From the NCBI GenBank assembly GCA_003221085.1, contig QHUD01000002.1:1-10720 (forward strand): DNA of 10,720 nucleotides, in the 5' to 3' direction. Of the stretch, positions 1-6,463 are shown in pieces (the first letter of the stretch is position 1; each line of letters begins with the position of its first letter). The notes under the pieces are model-generated. The model made no database searches. It was not told the origin of the DNA and was given only the letters and a program-made list of their open reading frames with translations. This DNA is from Gemmatimonadota bacterium (GTDB lineage: Bacteria > Gemmatimonadota > Gemmatimonadetes > Gemmatimonadales > GWC2-71-9). The translations under genes were made by a program, and so were the position numbers.

Positions 1-1614
1 GGTCGCAACGCCGAAGTGGCACGCGAGATGGCGCACTCGAACGATTACGTCGTGCCGCACCTGGATGGGCTCCCCTACCTCGACAAGCCGATCGTCTACT
101 TCGCCGCCGCGGCCGCCATGATGGAGCTGCTCGGCCCGACGGACGCGGCCGCCCGGCTTCCCGCCTATCTCGCGACGCTCGCCACGATCGGGCTGCTCGT
201 GCGATTCGCCCGCCGCCGCTGGGGCGAAGAAGCCGGCTGGCTCGCCGGCCTCGCTTACGCCACCATGGTGCTACCGCTCGCCTACGCTCGCACGGCCATC
301 TTCGACAGCACCCTCACCCTGTGTACTACCGCCGCGATCCTCTCGTTCGCCGACGAGTGGCCCGTCACCGCCTGGGCCGCCATGGCCGTCGGCGCCCTCA
401 CCAAAGGCCCCATCGCCATCGCGATCCCGCTGCTGGCGCTCGTGCCGCACGCCCTCGCCACCGCCACGCCGGTGCGACGGCTATTTCCCTGGCGCGGGCT
501 CGCGCTGTTTGGGGCGATCACCCTGCCCTGGTTCATCGTCGTGTCGATCGAGCATCCCGACTTCCCCGGATACGTATTCCTCCGGGAGACGCTCCAGCGG
601 GTCACCACCCGGAGCTTCCACCGCACCGCGCCGTTCTGGTACTATCTGCCGATCGTCCCCGTGGCGGCCTTTCCCTGGATAGTGCCGGCCCTCGCGCGCG
701 TGAGACACTGGCGCGCCACCTGGGATGCCCGGCGTGACAGAACGGCGAGCGAGCCGTTGCTGCTCGCGTGCTGGGTGCTCGTGCCGCTCGTGTTCCTGTC
801 CCTCAACCAGTCCAAGCTGCCACAGTACGTGCTGCCGTTGATCCCCGCGCTGGCGCTCGCCGCGACCCGGAACCTGGTCACCGGCGGGAGCCACACCGCG
901 GCGCGCGCCTACGTCGGTGTAGCAGCGCTCGCGGGCCTGGCGCTGGTGGCGCTCACGCACTGGCTTCCCGCACCCATCAGCCTCACGTCGGCCGAGAAAG
1001 GCGCCATCCCGCCGACGGCGGTCGCGCTCGGAATCGTCGTGCTCTGCTCCGGCGTCCTCGTCGGGCTCGGCGCTGTCACCCGCCGGCCCCGCACCACGAT
1101 TTTCGGGTATGCCGCGGTGGTCATGGCCATCCCGTTCCTCTCCGGGAGACTGCTTGTCGCGGTGGGGGAGGATCGCTCCTCAGCCGCCGTGGCGGGCGCC
1201 ACCGCCGCGGCACTCGAGCGCACCGACGGTAGCGGTACCGTGCTCGGCGTCCTCGCCTATCCGCCGTCGCTGCCCTTTTATCTCGGTCGGCCCATTGCCG
1301 TGGCCACCGAGACCGGCCGAGAGCTCACGAGCAACTACATCGCCGACAACGTGGAGCGGTTTCGTTCCATCCCCGGCTCGCCCCTGCTTCCGGCGGGCTA
1401 CTGGCGCGAGGCGCTGGCGCATTGCCCCATGCCCACGGTGTTCGTGACGGGCGCGGGGCACCGCGAGGCGCGCGCCGCCCTGAGCACCGCGCTCCCGCTC
1501 CTCGCCGCCGACGACCATTACGCGGCGTATGGTCCGTGTAAGCCTCCCCCACCTCCCCCACCTCCCCAACCTCCCGAACCTCCGCAACGGGGTGGGGGGA
1601 GGGAGCGGCGGTAA
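1..1614 (+). CDS. ArnT/PMT-family membrane glycosyltransferase, 5'-truncated by window edge
   Basis: This is an integral-membrane glycosyltransferase of the ArnT/PMT superfamily, which moves a sugar from a polyprenyl-phosphate carrier to lipid A, glycan or protein on the outer face of the inner membrane. The frame is open from base 1 (537 residues visible). It begins with GRNAEVAREM, then YVVPHLDGLPYLDKP, which matches the first periplasmic loop of ArnT-like proteins (family pattern DExRYAExAREM...YLEKP). The true start and first membrane helix (about 30-40 residues) therefore lie left of the window, and the GTG at 16 is not the start. Further family features are AYARTAIFD, LTKGP, the LPWF segment and about ten hydrophobic helices. 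The substrate cannot be told. The C-terminus is odd: after YGPCK it runs into (PPX)n and a Gly/Arg tail encoded by a 9-bp tandem repeat. The stop overlaps the asnB start by one base (TAATG). Confidence 0.85.
   Translation, partial: GRNAEVAREMAHSNDYVVPHLDGLPYLDKPIVYFAAAAAMMELLGPTDAAARLPAYLATLATIGLLVRFARRRWGEEAGWLAGLAYATMVLPLAYARTAIFDSTLTLCTTAAILSFADEWPVTAWAAMAVGALTKGPIAIAIPLLALVPHALATATPVRRLFPWRGLALFGAITLPWFIVVSIEHPDFPGYVFLRETLQRVTTRSFHRTAPFWYYLPIVPVAAFPWIVPALARVRHWRATWDARRDRTASEPLLLACWVLVPLVFLSLNQSKLPQYVLPLIPALALAATRNLVTGGSHTAARAYVGVAALAGLALVALTHWLPAPISLTSAEKGAIPPTAVALGIVVLCSGVLVGLGAVTRRPRTTIFGYAAVVMAIPFLSGRLLVAVGEDRSSAAVAGATAAALERTDGSGTVLGVLAYPPSLPFYLGRPIAVATETGRELTSNYIADNVERFRSIPGSPLLPAGYWREALAHCPMPTVFVTGAGHREARAALSTALPLLAADDHYAAYGPCKPPPPPPPPQPPEPPQRGGGRERR
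1543..1587 (+). repeat. Five tandem copies of a 9-bp C-rich unit, in frame
   Basis: Five consecutive 9-mers read cctccccca, cctccccca, cctccccaa, cctcccgaa, cctccgcaa. They are exactly in register with the glycosyltransferase frame and encode PPP-PPP-PPQ-PPE-PPQ. Copies 1 and 2 are identical and the later ones diverge step by step, as expected for a minisatellite growing by slippage at one end. The tract gives eight consecutive prolines, a classic EF-P-dependent pause site, 15 codons ahead of the stop. The minus strand is correspondingly G-rich and could form a G-quadruplex. Confidence 0.9.
1591..1605 (+). promoter_or_regulatory. G-rich ribosome binding site of asnB, complementary to the upstream C-rich repeat
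   Basis: The only Shine-Dalgarno-like sequence ahead of the ATG at 1614 is in this purine tract: GGGAGG at 1597-1602 or GGGAG at 1601-1605, spaced 11 and 8 bases from the ATG. The tract at 1591-1602 pairs with cctcccccacc at 1543-1553 or 1552-1562, leaving a single bulged G. The asnB ribosome site could therefore be hidden in an mRNA hairpin unless ribosomes on the upstream gene open it. The pairing is seen in the sequence; a regulatory role is inferred. Confidence 0.55.
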
Positions 1615-3452
1615 TGTGCGGCATCTTCGGCGCCGTCTCGCTCTCGGGCGCCCCGCTCAGGCATCCCGACTGCATGTCGGCCATGGCCGTCGCGCTCGCC
1701 CACCGAGGTCCCGACGGCGAGCGCATCGTGGGTCACGAGCGCGCACGCCTGGGCGCCCGCCGCCTCGCCATCATGGACTTGACCACCGGCGACCAGCCGT
1801 TCCAGAGCCCCGACGGGTCGATCTGGATGATCTGCAACGGCGAGATCTACAACGCGCCGGAGCTGCGCCGCGAGTATACGCTCGCCAGCTATCCGTTCCG
1901 CTCGACGGGCGACATCGAGACGATCGTTCCTTTGTATGAGCGCTTCGGCGCGGACGGCTTGGGTCGGCTCGAAGGGATGTTCGGTCTGGCGGTGTGGGAC
2001 GACCGGCACGCGCGCTTGGTGCTGGCACGCGACCGCGCCGGAGAGAAGCCGCTCTTCTGGACCCAGGTCAACGGCGAGTTGCGGTTCGCGTCGGAGATCC
2101 AGGCGCTGCTCGCCTACCCCGACCAGGCGCGCCGCGTGAACCCCGCCGCGGCGGCGCTGTACGGCGCGCTCGGCTACGTCCCCGCCCCGCACACGATGCT
2201 CGACGGCATCTCGAAGCTCGCGCCGGCCCACCTCCTGGTCGCCGATCGCAAGGGATTGACGGTGCGCCGCTATTGGGACCCCGCCGCCGTGGCGGCGCGT
2301 CCGTCGCGCCTCGACAGCCCGACCACGCTGCGCGACGTGCTGCTCCGCGCCGTCGAGCGCGAGCTGATGTCGGACGTGCCCGTCGGCGTGTTCACGAGCG
2401 GTGGGCTCGATTCGTCGCTCCTGGCCGCCGCGGCGGCGCGCGTCATGGCGGGCGAGCGGATCCACACGTACGCCGTGAAGTTCGTCGAGCCGGGCTACGA
2501 CGAGAGTCCCCAGGCCGAAGCGGTGACACATCACATCCGCACGATCCACCATGTGGTCACCGCGGACGATCGGGCGTTGGCGCGCGCGTTCGAGCACATC
2601 ACCCGCTCGCTCGCCGAGCCGGTCGGCGACCCCGCCATCCTGCCCACGTTGCTCCTGGCGGAGGCGGCGCGGGAGCACGTCAAAGTCGTGCTCTCGGGCG
2701 AGGGCGCTGACGAGCTGTTCGGCGGCTACCCGACGTACCTGGGCCACAAGGCGGCCGGGCTGTACCGGAGGATCCCGGGACGAGCGGCCCTTCGCTGGCT
2801 GGTCGACCGCCTGCCGACCTCGACCGGTAAGGTCACGCTCGAGTTCCTGCTCAAGCAGTTTGTCGCAGGCGCCGAGCTGCCGCTCGTCGAGCGTCACCTG
2901 ACCTGGTTCGGCGCGCTGGGGCCGGACGCGCTCGTGCTCGCGTGGGCCGTTGGGCTCCTGAAGGACTTCCCCACGGCGCCACCACTCAACCGGGTGTCGT
3001 GGCTCGACTTCCTCACCTATCTCCCGGACAACCTGCTGGTGAAGGTGGACCGCGGGACGATGCTCGCGTCGATCGAGGCCCGGGCGCCATACCTGGACCG
3101 CGAGGTGATGGAGCTGGCGCTGCCGGCGCCGGCCGCGCTGAAGGTGCGGGGCTTCACCACCAAGGCGATATTAAAGGAAGCGGCCCGCGGGCTCGTCCCG
3201 GAGGCGGTGATCCGGCGCAAGAAGCGCGGGCTGTCGGTGCCCGTGGCGCGGTGGCTCAATGGGGGACTACGCTCGCTGGTCGATCGCTACCTCGCCGCGC
3301 CCCGGCTGTTTCCGGCCGCGTCGACCGCGCGCCTGCTCGCGGACCACCGCGCCGGGGCGCGGAACAACGCCCGGAAGCTGTGGCCCATGCTCATGGCGGA
3401 GCTGTGGGCGGAGAGGTGGCAGGTAGACACGGAAGCGGGCCATTGGGGGTAA
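1614..3452 (+). CDS. asnB: Glutamine-hydrolysing asparagine synthetase (AsnB family)
   Basis: Class II glutamine amidotransferase fused to an ATP-dependent synthetase. It releases ammonia from glutamine and uses it to amidate aspartate through an aspartyl-AMP intermediate in the cytoplasm. The protein starts MCGIFG, so Cys2 is the N-terminal nucleophile after Met removal, which fixes the start. The glutaminase domain (about 1-210) shows AHRGPD (29-34), RRLAIMD (49-55), CNGEIYN (74-80) and a GD pair at 99-100. The synthetase domain carries the PP-loop SGGLDSS (262-268) and SGEGADELFGGY (361-372), then RAPYLD and RKKRGLSVP near the C-terminus. The length of 612 residues is normal for long AsnB forms. 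Translation appears coupled to the glycosyltransferase gene (TAATG). Because of that neighbour, amidation of a sugar or envelope precursor rather than free aspartate is possible, as in some polysaccharide clusters, but sequence alone does not decide. Confidence 0.93.
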   Translation: MCGIFGAVSLSGAPLRHPDCMSAMAVALAHRGPDGERIVGHERARLGARRLAIMDLTTGDQPFQSPDGSIWMICNGEIYNAPELRREYTLASYPFRSTGDIETIVPLYERFGADGLGRLEGMFGLAVWDDRHARLVLARDRAGEKPLFWTQVNGELRFASEIQALLAYPDQARRVNPAAAALYGALGYVPAPHTMLDGISKLAPAHLLVADRKGLTVRRYWDPAAVAARPSRLDSPTTLRDVLLRAVERELMSDVPVGVFTSGGLDSSLLAAAAARVMAGERIHTYAVKFVEPGYDESPQAEAVTHHIRTIHHVVTADDRALARAFEHITRSLAEPVGDPAILPTLLLAEAAREHVKVVLSGEGADELFGGYPTYLGHKAAGLYRRIPGRAALRWLVDRLPTSTGKVTLEFLLKQFVAGAELPLVERHLTWFGALGPDALVLAWAVGLLKDFPTAPPLNRVSWLDFLTYLPDNLLVKVDRGTMLASIEARAPYLDREVMELALPAPAALKVRGFTTKAILKEAARGLVPEAVIRRKKRGLSVPVARWLNGGLRSLVDRYLAAPRLFPAASTARLLADHRAGARNNARKLWPMLMAELWAERWQVDTEAGHWG

Positions 3453-3520
3453 CCCCGGGCTGGCGCCCGGGGTCAGTGAGACAGAATCGGTGATAACTAA
3501 CCCCCGGCGCAAGCCCGGGG
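3453..3520 (+). repeat. Pair of inverted REP-like palindromic units between asnB and the HD gene
   Basis: Unit 1 (3453-3477) begins with a perfect 8-bp palindrome, CCCCGGGC-tggc-GCCCGGGG. Its stem gains a ninth pair using A3452 of the asnB stop and T3473. Unit 2 (3496-3520) is the same unit on the other strand: read in reverse complement it matches unit 1 at 22 of 25 positions without gaps, including the flanking TYAGT. The two are separated by 18 bases. No T-run follows either hairpin, so this is not a canonical intrinsic terminator. The layout is that of a BIME-type pair of extragenic palindromes, which often stabilise or attenuate transcripts. The rest of the 80-base gap holds only the ribosome site of the next gene, GAGGAG at 3525-3530. 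Confidence 0.75.
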
Positions 3521-3532
3521 ACACGAGGAGAC

Positions 3533-4120
3533 ATGACCCGAGCCGAGGCCCTCGCCCTCATGGAGGAGTACACCAAGTCTCCGAGCCTCCGCCAGCACAT
3601 GCTGGCGGTCGAGGCGGCGATGCGCGCCTATGCCGCGAACCTCGGGGAGGATCCGGAGACGTGGGGGATCGTAGGGCTGTTGCACGACTTCGATTACGAG
3701 AAGTTCCCGAATCAGGAGCACTCGCCCACCGAGGGTCATCCCGCGTGGGGCGTGCGGCTGCTTCGGGAAAAGGGCGTGCCCGAGCCCCTGTGCCGCGCCA
3801 TTCTCGGCCACGGCCACTACACCGGTGTGCCGCGCGACACCCGGATGGCCCAAACGCTGTTCGCGGTGGACGAGCTGTGCGGTTTCCTGGTGGCGTGCGC
3901 GCTGGTGCGCCCGTCCAAGAGCTTCGCGGACCTCGAGGTGTCGTCGGTGAAGAAGAAGCTCAAGGACAAGGGGTTCGCGCGCGGGGTGAATCGTGACGAG
4001 GTGACTCAAGGAGCCGCCGAGCTAGGTGTGCCGCTGGACGAGCACATCGGCTTCGTGATTCAGGCGCTGCGTCCCGCGGAGGGGGCGCTGGGCCTCGGCG
4101 CGCAGGCAGCCGTGGGGTGA
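3533..4120 (+). CDS. HD-domain (HDIG-type) metal-dependent hydrolase
   Basis: This is a 195-residue cytoplasmic protein of the HD superfamily, which hydrolyses phosphomono- or phosphodiester bonds in nucleotides using bound divalent metal. Visible ligands are His22 (RQHM), the HD doublet His51-Asp52 in GLLHDFDYE, His93/His95 in LGHGHYTG, and Asp113 in FAVDELCG. The opening MTRAEALALMEEY, then HMLAVEAAMRAYA, matches the usual N-terminus of this small HDIG family. That supports the ATG at 3533 over the internal ATG at 3560; GAGGAG lies just upstream although rather close. There is no signal peptide or membrane helix. The natural substrate is unknown for this subgroup. The gene ends inside the GTGA overlap with the phospholipase D gene, which indicates coupled translation. 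The REP-like pair separates it from asnB. Confidence 0.85.
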   Translation: MTRAEALALMEEYTKSPSLRQHMLAVEAAMRAYAANLGEDPETWGIVGLLHDFDYEKFPNQEHSPTEGHPAWGVRLLREKGVPEPLCRAILGHGHYTGVPRDTRMAQTLFAVDELCGFLVACALVRPSKSFADLEVSSVKKKLKDKGFARGVNRDEVTQGAAELGVPLDEHIGFVIQALRPAEGALGLGAQAAVG

Positions 4121-5532
4121 GCGTTCCCGCCACCGCCCCGCCCGGCGCGCGCGACCCGCTTGCCCTGGCGATCGACCGCGCGGCAGGTGCCCGGCCGATC
4201 GACGGCAACCGCCTCGAGCATTACCCCGACAGCCCGCGCGCGCTCGAGGCCATGCTCGCCGCGATCGCCGCCGCGCGCCGCTGGGTGCACTTCGAGAACT
4301 ACATCATCCGCGACGACGCGACGGGCCAGCGCTTCGCGGACGCGCTCGCCGAGCGGGCCAGCTCCGGTGTTGGCGTGCGCGTTCTGTACGACGCCCTCGG
4401 CTCGTTCGGCACGGGGCGCCGCTACTGGCGGCGGCTCACCCAGGCCGGCGCCGAGGTGCGTGCCTTCCACCCGCTCCTCACCCGGCACCCGTTCGACCTG
4501 TTCGCCCGCGACCACCGCAAGCTGCTCGTTACCGACGGCAGTTGGGCTATGACCGGCGGGCTGTGCATCGGCGACGAGTGGGCGGGCGACCCGGCGCGCG
4601 GTCGCCGGCCGTGGCGCGATACGATGGTGGCCGTCACCGGTCCCGCGGCCGCGGCGCTTGACGGTGCGTTCGCCCGTATCTGGCGGCGCGCGGGCGCGCC
4701 CCTCCCGTCCGACGAGCTGGAAGCCGATCCCGCGGAATGCGGGTCCTCGACGGCGCGCGTCGTGGCGGGCGCCCCTGGCCGGGCGCGCGTGTACCGCGCC
4801 GTCCAGCTCCTGGCCGCGAGCGCGACGGACCGCCTGTGGATCACCGACGCGTACCTGATCGCCCCGCCGCCCCTGTACGCCAGCCTGCTCGACGCCGCAC
4901 GGGCCGGCGTGGACGTGCGCCTGCTCGTCCCCGGCACGAGCGACCTCCCCGTACTGCGGGATTCCACGCGGATCGGCTACCGCGATCTGCTACGCGCGGG
5001 CGCCCGCATCTTCGAGTGGCAGGGGCCCATGCTCCATGCCAAGACGCTGCTGGTCGATCACCGCTGGGCCCGCGTGGGGTCGAGTAATCTCAACGTCTCG
5101 AGCTTGCTCGGAAACTACGAGCTGGATCTCTTCGCCGAGTGCAATCATCTCACCGCCGCGCTCGCGCAGCAATTCCTGCGGGACCTCGCGTCCAGCCGCG
5201 AGATCGTGCTACAGGCCCGTCGCCGATTCCTCCCGGCCCGGCTTGTGGGAGCGCCCGCCACCGCGCCGTCGCCCGTTCCCGATCAGCCCCACAAGCGGTC
5301 GGGGTACGAGCTCGGGGCCGTGGCCGTGGTCACGGTGCGGCGCGTGGCGGGCGGGCTGCGTCGCGCGATCACCTCGGCGGCGACCCTGGCGTTTGCGAGC
5401 GTCGCGGTGCTGCTAGTGGTGTTTCCCCGCGTAATGGCGATGGTGCTGGCCGCGGGGGCATTCTCACTGGCTCTAGCCTTCGGTCTTTACACCTTTGAGC
5501 GGCGCCGCACGCGGGACGCGGGCGATGGCTGA
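4117..5532 (+). CDS. ClsB-like phospholipase D / cardiolipin synthase with C-terminal membrane anchor
   Basis: This 471-residue PLD-superfamily enzyme has two HKD motifs: HRKLLVTD at 133-140 and HAKTLLVD at 307-314, the latter followed by GSSNLN (321-326). Both catalytic His-Lys-Asp sets are intact. Sequence around the first motif (FENYIIRDDATGQRFADAL, then HRK...TGGLCIGDEW) is closest in style to ClsB-type cardiolipin synthases, which join phosphatidyl groups to phospholipids. Unlike ClsA there are no N-terminal helices. Instead a Pro/Ala-rich linker (about 378-395) leads to two hydrophobic segments (about 418-437 and 440-460) and a basic tail, so the enzyme is probably anchored from its C-terminus with the catalytic part cytoplasmic. 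The GTG start overlaps the HD-gene stop by four bases. The stop overlaps the sigma-factor ATG region by eight bases. Exact substrates are not determined. Confidence 0.83.
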   Translation: MSVPATAPPGARDPLALAIDRAAGARPIDGNRLEHYPDSPRALEAMLAAIAAARRWVHFENYIIRDDATGQRFADALAERASSGVGVRVLYDALGSFGTGRRYWRRLTQAGAEVRAFHPLLTRHPFDLFARDHRKLLVTDGSWAMTGGLCIGDEWAGDPARGRRPWRDTMVAVTGPAAAALDGAFARIWRRAGAPLPSDELEADPAECGSSTARVVAGAPGRARVYRAVQLLAASATDRLWITDAYLIAPPPLYASLLDAARAGVDVRLLVPGTSDLPVLRDSTRIGYRDLLRAGARIFEWQGPMLHAKTLLVDHRWARVGSSNLNVSSLLGNYELDLFAECNHLTAALAQQFLRDLASSREIVLQARRRFLPARLVGAPATAPSPVPDQPHKRSGYELGAVAVVTVRRVAGGLRRAITSAATLAFASVAVLLVVFPRVMAMVLAAGAFSLALAFGLYTFERRRTRDAGDG

Positions 5533-6109
5533 TCTCCAACCCCCGCCGCAAGCTGCGCGTATAGCTCAGCAGGACGAGGCCGATCTGGTCGCCCGGGCGG
5601 TAGCGGGCGAGCGGGAGGCGTTCGGCATCCTGGTGGAGCGGTATGCCGGCGTGGCACGCCGGGTGGCGCGCGCGGTACTGGGCAATCCCGAGGACGCGGA
5701 CGACGCCGCGCAAGATGCCATGCTCTCGGCGCTCGTGAAGCTCGAGCAGTACGACCCGCGGCGTCCGTTCGGCCCCTGGCTGTTGCGAATCGTCGCCAAC
5801 GCCGCCACGGACCGGCGGCGGCGCCGCGCGGTCCGCCGCGTAGAGCCGCTCGACGTCGGGCTCACGGCCGGCGGCCCTCGGCCCGACACCACGGCCGAGC
5901 GGCGGGCCTTGAGCGAGCGGCTGCGACAGGCGCTCGCCGAGCTGCCGGAGCGCCGGCGCATTGCGGTGGTGCTGTTCGACGTGGAAGGCTATTCGCACGC
6001 CGAGATCGCCCCGATCCTCGGAATTCCCGAGGGTACGGTCCGATCGGAGGTGTTCCACGCGCGACGCCGCTTGCGGGTCCTGCTCGCGGACTGGAAGGAG
6101 GAGGGATGA
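5525..6109 (+). CDS. ECF-type RNA polymerase sigma factor
   Basis: This is a 194-residue sigma-70 factor of the extracytoplasmic function type, with regions 2 and 4 only. Region 2 spans about 18-100: DLVARAVAGEREAFGILV, the core-binding and -10 segment NPEDADDAAQDAML at 54-67, and PFGPWLLRIVANAATDRRRRR. Region 4 spans about 128-187: ALAELPERRR, then the helix-turn-helix GYSHAEIAPILGIPEGTVRS. ATG 5525 is chosen over an in-frame TTG at 5495, which would add ten residues (SGAARGTRA) unlike any sigma N-terminus. The start lies within the end of the phospholipase gene (eight-base overlap). The stop overlaps the next gene by ATGA, the usual arrangement with a cognate anti-sigma factor. It probably directs transcription of its own operon, including the efflux genes, but no matching promoter was recognised here. 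Confidence 0.9.
   Translation: MADLQPPPQAARIAQQDEADLVARAVAGEREAFGILVERYAGVARRVARAVLGNPEDADDAAQDAMLSALVKLEQYDPRRPFGPWLLRIVANAATDRRRRRAVRRVEPLDVGLTAGGPRPDTTAERRALSERLRQALAELPERRRIAVVLFDVEGYSHAEIAPILGIPEGTVRSEVFHARRRLRVLLADWKEEG
6095..6101 (+). promoter_or_regulatory. Near-perfect Shine-Dalgarno (AAGGAGG) of the putative anti-sigma gene
   Basis: AAGGAGG lies four bases before the ATG at 6106, within the last codons of the sigma gene, and is continued by AGGG. It is the strongest ribosome site in the window. Together with the ATGA overlap it predicts that the membrane protein is made at least as abundantly as the sigma factor, as an anti-sigma factor would need to be. Confidence 0.8.
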
Positions 6110-6447
6110 AGGAGCCACTGCCGTTCGATCATCGACCCGACACCGCGCTCGGCGACGCGCTGCGCGGCGTGCTGGACCCGGGTGACGCGGCCCCGTTCGT
6201 CGCGCGCGTGCTGGCGCGCGCCGAGCAGGTGCGCGTCCTCTCCTGGGACGCCGTGCTCGCCCGGTGGGCACGGCCCGGCGTAGCCGCCGCGCTCGTCGTC
6301 TCGCTGACCGCGGGCTACCTGGTGGGACGCGCGACCGCGGCGCCCCCGGCGGCGGTTCGCCCGACCGTGGCGGACATCCTGATCGCGCCGCCGGCGCATC
6401 CGGGGGAGGTCGAGGTCGTCCTCGCCTCCGTGATCGGCAACAACTAG
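6106..6447 (+). CDS. Small single-pass membrane protein, probable anti-sigma factor
   Basis: This 113-residue protein has a cytoplasmic N-terminal part of about 55 residues, one hydrophobic segment at about 57-75 (RPGVAAALVVSLTAGYLVG) and a short periplasmic tail of about 38 residues rich in Pro and Val. The N-terminal part contains an amphipathic stretch (ALRGVLDPGDAAPFVARVLARAE) that could embrace a sigma factor. There is no cysteine at all, so it is not a zinc-binding (ZAS, HxxxCxxC) anti-sigma factor. The functional call rests on position: a four-base overlap downstream of the ECF sigma gene, one membrane helix, small size and a strong ribosome site. The size and topology resemble CnrY, a minimal anti-sigma factor, but no sequence similarity is claimed. 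It could instead be an unrelated membrane accessory protein. Confidence 0.6.
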   Translation: MKEPLPFDHRPDTALGDALRGVLDPGDAAPFVARVLARAEQVRVLSWDAVLARWARPGVAAALVVSLTAGYLVGRATAAPPAAVRPTVADILIAPPAHPGEVEVVLASVIGNN

Positions 6448-6463
6448 CCAAGGAAGACCGTCC

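Noticed and set aside
1518..2897. Long open frame on the minus strand (459 codons) opposite asnB
   Set aside because: It is antisense to a gene with clear AsnB motifs, its translation is Arg/Ala/Gly-rich with no recognisable domain, and such frames are expected where third codon positions are nearly all G or C.
5241..5296. Perfect 9-bp inverted repeat (gcttgtggg / cccacaagc) with a 38-base spacer in the phospholipase linker
   Set aside because: About one or two such matches are expected by chance in a window of this size, and there is no T-run or flanking feature to give it a role.
5495..5524. Ten-residue N-terminal extension of the sigma factor from a TTG codon
   Set aside because: It would need a rare start and a deeper overlap with the phospholipase gene, and adds sequence unlike ECF sigma factors; ATG 5525 is preferred.
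5557..5575. tRNA-like 5' region (TAGCTCAGCAGG fits the A-box/D-arm consensus)
   Set aside because: The following 70 bases give no acceptor stem, anticodon arm or paired T-arm; the bases code for the conserved-style N-terminus of the sigma factor.
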